Positions 58,451 through 64,000 of a stretch of DNA of 64,000 bases are shown here, one piece after another. The first letter of the stretch is position 1. Each line of letters begins with the position of its first letter. The notes below the pieces were generated by a model. It was given only the letters and a program-made list of their open reading frames with translations, was not told the DNA's origin and did not search any database. Source of the DNA: Botryotinia globosa (taxonomy: Eukaryota; Ascomycota; Leotiomycetes; Helotiales; Sclerotiniaceae); contig RCSZ01000005.1 of assembly GCA_014898425.1 (NCBI GenBank), positions 186,001 to 250,000 on the forward strand. The letters are read 5' to 3'. The position numbers were made by a program, and so were the translations under genes.

Positions 58451-59989
58451 ATGTCTCCAGAAGACTCACCTGCGGCCACAAGCCCCGCAAATGCTGTCAA
58501 CTCGAAGGCTGGAAGTACCGAATCCACACCTTCTTCAGCACAAGGAAAATCTCCCAGTACGAAATCAGGCAATGCAAAGGAAAATGCGAAACCCACACCC
58601 GATGGAGGAAAGTTATCAGCTGCAGAACTGAAAAAGAAGGCAAAGGAAGAGAAGGCCGCACGTAGAGCTGCAGCAGTACAGAGCAAAGCAACGGCTGAAA
58701 ATCCAACTCCTGCCGCGGCGGCACCAGGACAGAAAAGCGAGTCTGCGAAGGGAGGAAAAACTCAGCCCAAAAAAGGGTCAGAAGTACGAAATTTGCCAGT
58801 CAGAGGAGGGCCAACAAAATCCGCCCCAGCTGTAGAAGTCACGAAGGCCGAAGATAAGACCGTTGATCTCTTCAGACACTTATATAAACCACGGACAACT
58901 ACGATTGCTGAGGCAAACAAAGATGTTCATCCCGCAGTGCTTGCTCTTGGACTGCAAATGAGTAATTACACAATATGCGGCAGTTGCGCAAGACTTGTGG
59001 CAACACTGCAAGCATTTAAAAGAGTGAGTTTTTTGGGGGAATTTACTTCATCTATGCATCTATTCTCTCCTACCTCCTCCTTCTTCAAATGGCCGTGATC
59101 TCATTATAACTTTCTTCCATTTTTCCAGGTTGTCGAATCTTACAAGACCCCAGTAGGGGCAAGTCTCACACGTCATTTCATACCACATGTGCTCTCTCCT
59201 CAAATTGAGTACTTGGCTTCTTGTCGACCTCTGTCGGTATCTATGGGCAATGCTATACGTCATCTTAAGCTGGAAATATCAAAAACGGACCCAGATCTGT
59301 CGGAAGCCGATGCGAAGGAGAGCGTCTGCGATGCCATCGATGTCTTTATGCGCGAGAGAATCACTTTTGCTGATAAAGTTATTGCCGACACGACTGCTGA
59401 GAAGATCAGAGACGGTGATGTCATATTAACTTACGGAAAGAGCAGTCTGGTGCAAAAAGCGTTAGTGAGAGCCCACGAAATGGGCAAGAAGTTTAGAGTC
59501 ATTGTGGTTGACTCAAGACCTCTACATGAGGGAAAGCATTTAGCATCGGCACTAGTCAGTCTAGGTATCGAAGTCAAGTACTGTTTGATTCATGGACTAA
59601 GTCACAACATCCAAGATGTAACAAAAGTTCTATTAGGCGCTCACGCAATGATGAATAATGGCCGATTATATTCAAGGATAGGAACAGCTTTGGTTGCCAT
59701 GGAAGCTTCATCTGCTGACAAGCCAGTCATCGTTCTTTGCGAGACCATCAAATTCACTGATCGAGTAGCTTTGGACTCAATTGTTCTTAATGAGATTGCA
59801 CCAGCCAATGAGCTCGTGATTGCTGGAGGACCATTAGAGAATTGGATGGATGTTAAGAAACTCCAACTTTGCAATCCAATGTATGATGTTACTCCGGCCG
59901 AGTATATTCAAATGGTTGTTACGGAGTCAGGAAGTATACCTACGACGTCTGTACCAGTTCTTCATAGATTAGTAAATGAAGCTCAATAG
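58451..59989 (+). CDS. GCD2: Translation initiation factor eIF2B subunit delta
   Basis: A regulatory subunit of eIF2B, the exchange factor that recycles eIF2-GTP and senses eIF2 phosphorylation. The exons 58451-59023 and 59129-59989 give 477 residues. The first 130 residues are Ala/Lys/Ser-rich with a basic helix (AELKKKAKEEKAARRAAA), typical for this subunit. The conserved part starts near VDLFRHLYKPR, followed by HPAVLALGLQMSNYTICGSCARL. The C-terminal Rossmann-like half contains RPLSVSMGNAIRHLK, DGDVILTYGKSSLVQKAL, VIVVDSRPLHEGKHLA and HAMMNNGRLYSRIGTALVAM. It ends in NPMYDVTPAEYIQMVVTESG, the delta-subunit hallmark. The intron (59024-59128, GTGAGT...TTCCAG) is phase 0. Confidence 0.96.
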
Positions 59990-60358
59990 AGCGTTGCGAT
60001 ATCTAGAGAGCTCAAAGTGTAGCATGATTTCATTGAGCAGGTGTTGGATGGCGTTCAAAAAGAATTTTGATGATATCAAAAGGATCACATCTGATGTATG
60101 ATAGTGTAATGGTTGGATGAAATAAAATGCAATGTCCAGACTTCCTTACTTCAAATCCATGTGAACGTCCACACCACATTGAGACATCTCTGGTGATTAT
60201 CTTCATGTTGAGGTATTTGAGCGATTTCTTCCTCATTGGCCAATTGCCCGTAAAACTTTGTACAATTTCCATAAATCTTCTTGGTACCTTGTCATCTCCT
60301 GCCCATTCAGAACCCATCCCCCGGTTATCAAATTCCCAGCGCTCTTCCAATAAATAAT
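59990..60358. other. Convergent intergenic region
   Basis: The 3' ends of GCD2 and the complex I-like gene face each other here. Only short random frames are seen. Confidence 0.5.
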
Positions 60359-60713
60359 TTATGACTCCTCAACAGCTTCTTCCCTCTCCTTCCTCCTCGC
60401 CCTCTTCTCCAGAATAGCTGTTCGTCTAGCTCCGAGGATAGCCTGTTGCCGACTCTCAACTCCTTGCATCCAATATCCAAACGAAGCACCGACGCCGCCG
60501 AAAACGGGGTAGACCCAGAGAGATTGTCTGTTGAAGAAAGGGCGCATTTCGAGTCCGAGTTGCCATGCGCGGACAGCGAGGCCTAGTGAGAATGCGTGTC
60601 AGTAAAATGAAAGGGGAAGAGTGAAATATACGGGGAATTAGCTGGTAAGAGGAGGGGCAGATGGAAGAGGGGAACGTACCAAAGCCAGTCCAGAAGAGAA
60701 CTTTGTGAACCAT
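60359..60713 (-). CDS. Small membrane-type protein, probable complex I 14 kDa-like accessory subunit
   Basis: Exons on the minus strand are 60713-60680 and 60582-60359, giving 85 residues. The first coding exon has 34 nt (MVHKVLFWTGF plus one base); the intron ends in ACTAG. The joined protein reads VLFWTGFGLAVRAWQLGLEM, a hydrophobic amphipathic start, then a glycine-rich stretch VYPVFGGVGASFGYWMQGVE, then a very basic helix ILEKRARRKEREE. I recall this arrangement from fungal proteins annotated as 14 kDa NADH:ubiquinone oxidoreductase subunits, so an inner-mitochondrial-membrane role is likely. The identification rests on memory of a short sequence and should be treated as tentative; the gene model itself is well supported. 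Confidence 0.65.
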
Positions 60714-61104
60714 ATTTTTGTTTATGATATGAGAATTGAGGTTTGGGTCGATGATTGTGGGTTTGACTTTGGCGTGAACTGCACAATCAGAATTGACGAT
60801 TTGCAGGTGCGTATGATGGGTTGTGTAGTCGCTACTACGGCTTCTACTCCAGGATTCACTCGGATGGTTGTTGAAGGTCACTTTAGATCGCACTAGCGCG
60901 ATTGGCTGTTCGATTTACCGCACGTGACTCGCGTCTATTGAATTGAATTCCATACGCGGACAACTTACTTTCAGACTCCTCGTTCCAATGTTATTTGTTC
61001 ATCCTTTTCAACTATTCGCAATGTTGTTAACAATTTACTCTTCCAATATGAAGTAAATTTCGGAAACGCTTTGAATAATTCAATTCAGCACCCACAAGGA
61101 AAGA
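60714..61104. promoter_or_regulatory. Divergent promoter region, complex I-like gene and Shg1-domain gene
   Basis: The starts are 391 bp apart and point outward. A CACGTG-like CACGTGAC occurs near 60921-60928. No TATA box is obvious. Confidence 0.45.
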
Positions 61105-63519
61105 ATGGCGACGATGGCATCTACTTACAAAAAAGATGGTGGTCATTCTGGACCTCCACCGCGAAAGAAAGTAAAGACTTCAGAGTTGCCTCTTGCATCT
61201 GCGACTAGAGCGGCCATTGAAGGATTGGCTCATACATACAAGAAGAAGGGTACTTATGACGAGTTGAGAACCAAAATTTGGCAGGAATTGGAGAAAGGTG
61301 TATGTATTTTCAAATTATTTCAACGTGCATTTGCGCCGCGAGGTTTCTGGGAATAGGAATTGGCTCTTTGAGGTGATTGTTCAGATACTGATTAAGAGTG
61401 GTCACTATAGGATTTTGAGGATGAATTTACGAGCTCATTATTGAGTGTTGCGGAAGAGCAATTAGAAAAGGACCCCAGACAGTTACTCCGGTTGGATCGC
61501 AGTAAGGCTACATTGCTTATCGAAGGAGCTGTGGATCGTGCGGGCATCTACCAATCTGCGGAGGCGACAATCGATAAATTAATCCAGGCATACATTCCAG
61601 AAATTGAAGAAGGGGTTCGCACGATTCGCAAAAGTGATATTGGGGAAGAAGCCGCTGAGAAGGAGTTTTTGAGAGGAGGGAAAACAGATGAGCAGTATGC
61701 GGAAGAAGCTGCAAAGAAGAAAGCCGCCAGGGAGAAATTTAGGGAGGAACTCAGAGAGAAGGAAAAGGCCATTGCGGACGAGAAAAGAAAGCAAGAGAAA
61801 TTAAAGAGGAGAGAAGAAGAGAAGAGAATTGAGGCCGATCAGGAGAGAAAGAGGGAAGCTAGGAAAAAGGCTGAGCTGGAGGCGGAAGAAGAGAGGGAGA
61901 AGGAACGGGAGAAGGAAGATAAGGAGAGGAGGGAGAGGAGGGAGAGGGACCGCGCTAGGGATCGAGATCGTGATCGAGACCGTGATCGCGAGAGAGAACG
62001 GGATCGCGACCGGGACCGAGATAGAGGAGATAGAGATAGGGGCCGGGATAGAGATAGGGACGATCGAAGAAGAAGATATGATGACGATAGACGTAGAGAT
62101 TCCCTCGGTGTTCGAACGCCTATCTCGAAGCCAGAATTGTCGAAGGAAGAAATTGAACGCCTCGAACAAGAGGCGCTTAATGATCTTCTGAAAGAGGGCA
62201 AAAAAGTTGCTAATCGATCTAGACATCTATTGGAAATGGAGGTCGACGAGACCTTGGCACCACCTCCCCGAAAGGCTATGCCCGCCTCAGCCATCAAACC
62301 AATATCTCGAGATACGCCTATTAAAACGATTGAGCATAAGAAAACTGCAGTTGCGAAGCTCAAGGAAGAATCCGGTTCGAAAACCCCTCAACTAGCCGAT
62401 GCGAAACCGATAGTAGACAAGGCGAATGAGTCCAGCCATGACAAAGAAGGTAGTCAACAAGCCAAAAGTCCTGAATCAAGCAGGGATACTACTAAGGTTA
62501 AGGATGAGACAAAGACTAATGAGGAATCTAAAGCTACAGAAGTAAATCACGATGGCCGCAAAGACAAGGATGAACGCTCTCGCCGTGGAAGTCGAGATCA
62601 GGATGATAGACGACGACGAGACAGCAGGGATAGGGATCGCGACCGGGATAGAAGGGATAGTAGAGATCGGGATCGAAGTGACTATCGACGACGTAGGTCA
62701 AGTAGAGACCGTGACGATAGGCGTGATAGAGATCGTATTCGATCAAGATCTCGCGACCGACGAAGAAGTTATAGATCACGAAGCCGTGAACGTATAGGGG
62801 ACCGTGACACGAGACGTGCAGAGAGCAGTGTGACCAGGACAAGCGCCTCGAATCTCGATACGGAATCCTACAAAGTTGCTGCGGCACAAGCAAGAGCCGA
62901 AGAAGCTAGAAAGTGGAACGAAGAACGAAAGAATCAGCCACAATTACCTAGTCTATCAACTAAGAAGGAAGAGGTCATCGCTGCCACACCTAGAGCCAAG
63001 GATGATGCTAGAATGAGCAGTCCTGTCTCGGCAAGAAAAAGAGAAATTTCTCGCGACAGGGAAAGTCATAGGAGAGAATCTCGCGCAAGAAGTAGGTCAC
63101 CTACTGCGAGACGAAGTAGTCGGATCGAGAGAAGCACTAGTCCGATCAATATTGACCGATATGTACCAGGTGCCACTGAACGAAGGGAAAGTATAGTTAC
63201 GAGAAGTTCCCCAAGGAAGAGGGAGAGAAGTAGGGATAGGGAAAAGCAGAGGAGATCAAGAGATGATGATAGGCCGAGAAGGAGGAGCCGATCACCCGAT
63301 GATAGGAGAGATAGAGATAGAGATGGGCATTCCAGGAGGTATAGAAGTCGAAGTAGAGACAGGGATAGGAGAAGGGAGAGGAGTAGGAGTAGAGAGAGAG
63401 AGAGAGACAAGGATAGGGATAGGAGGGATAGAGATCGAGATCGCGACAGAGTCAGAGACAAGGATCGTGATAGAAAGAGAGATAGAAGTAGAGAGTCGAG
63501 GAGGGAATCGAGGAGATAG
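61105..63519 (+). CDS. COMPASS Shg1-domain protein with long RD/RS-rich regions
   Basis: The exons 61105-61299 and 61411-63519 give 767 residues. Residues about 30-140 form the Shg1/BOD1 domain: GLAHTYKKKGTYDELRTKIW, then after the intron DFEDEFTSSLLSVAEEQLEK, then RSKATLLIEGAVDRAGIY. In yeast, Shg1 is a subunit of the Set1/COMPASS histone H3K4 methyltransferase. A long Glu/Lys/Arg coiled coil (about 165-245) runs into an (RD)n tract; a second RD/RS-rich region (about 435-530) and a third at the C-terminus (about 640-767) follow. Such tracts suggest nuclear speckle or RNA contacts. The donor GTATGT at 61300 keeps phase 0 with the acceptor CACTATAG at 61410. The yeast protein is far shorter, so extra roles are possible. 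Confidence 0.85.
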
Positions 63520-64000
63520 GTGTATCTGCCCTTGTAGGATACGAGCCGAAAGAAGGGAAAATGAGATCATGGTTTAGGTATTTATAATAGCGTCCCGTAC
63601 GCGATCACGGAATTTCGGTAACTTTGGGTCTAATTTTACTTCGCTCGGTCACGTCAATAAAGCGACGAATGAACGGATGTTGTTACTTACGTCTGCAATC
63701 TGGAGTAACGGTGTTAGGAAGTGTTGGTTGTTTGTACGATAAGTTGCAGAACTGGGATATATGCTGAGGGATGTTGATTCATAAATGAGAACACCCCAAA
63801 TAAAGCAAGCGAAGAGTTCGAGGAATTCAAGACTTGATTAATAAACTCTTCATAGTATTGGTCTCTAGTGATGACATTTTCTATTTTCTCAAAAAGCAAT
63901 AGATTAACTGAATTGGTGCGAATTTAATTGACTTCAGACTAAAGAAGTGACAACTACAAGGATGACTGACAGTGTTGGTGAAATAATGGGACCTTATAAT
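63520..64000. other. 3' flank of the Shg1-domain gene, right window edge
   Basis: AT-rich DNA with no supportable gene up to the window end; the next gene starts or ends outside. Confidence 0.45.

Noticed and set aside
61829..62363. Long shadow frames on both strands within the Shg1-domain gene
   Set aside because: They follow from the RD/RE codon repeats read in other frames.
1..64000. CRISPR arrays, bacterial operons, integrases or phage genes
   Set aside because: The sequence is eukaryotic and intron-bearing; the tandem repeats lack the spacer pattern of CRISPR.

Overview
The window looks like nuclear DNA of a filamentous ascomycete (Pezizomycotina). The genes are split by short GT-AG introns of about 47-147 bp, often with CTAAC/CTGAC-like branch points. 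The proteome is typically fungal: a C2H2 regulator with a fungal middle homology region, Shg1/COMPASS, Las1, and a DUF7053-type protein. Intergenic DNA is AT-leaning and full of short tandem repeats, and one transposon relic carries RIP-like C-to-T changes. The general feel fits Leotiomycetes/Sclerotiniaceae, but that placement is an inference, not shown by the sequence.

Layout, left to right. 0-5.4 kb: the tail of an unidentified CDS, OHCU decarboxylase (purine catabolism) divergent from PRP19 (spliceosomal E3 ligase), and a RING protein with two SUMO-interaction-like motifs. 5.4-15.4 kb: a 10 kb stretch with no supportable gene, rich in minisatellites. 15.4-19.4 kb: a large ADR1/AmdX-type C2H2 transcription factor. 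19.4-25.8 kb: a gene-poor convergent interval with an (AG)n tract, LAS1, and a conserved-looking acidic protein of unknown role. 25.8-34.5 kb: a second gene desert. 34.5-40.6 kb: NAD kinase, a secreted pepsin-like aspartic protease without a recognisable propeptide, and a DUF7053-type protein. 40.6-49.1 kb: an AT-rich relic block, a hexose-transporter-like MFS gene with CreA-like sites, then a 332 bp MITE next to the promoter of a RING-H2 gene. 50.8-63.5 kb: a dense housekeeping block with RPS29, a small unknown gene, TRS31, a Sec14-like lipid transfer protein, POL12, GCD2 (eIF2B delta), a complex I-like small subunit, and an Shg1-domain protein with long RD/RS repeats.

The genes do not form one pathway. 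They are mostly core functions (splicing, rRNA processing, translation initiation, replication, vesicle tethering, chromatin) with a few accessory ones (protease, sugar uptake, regulator). No secondary-metabolite cluster, CRISPR array, tRNA or rRNA gene was found by eye. Exon boundaries were built by hand from splice signals, reading-frame continuity and remembered family sequence; no search or transcript data were used.
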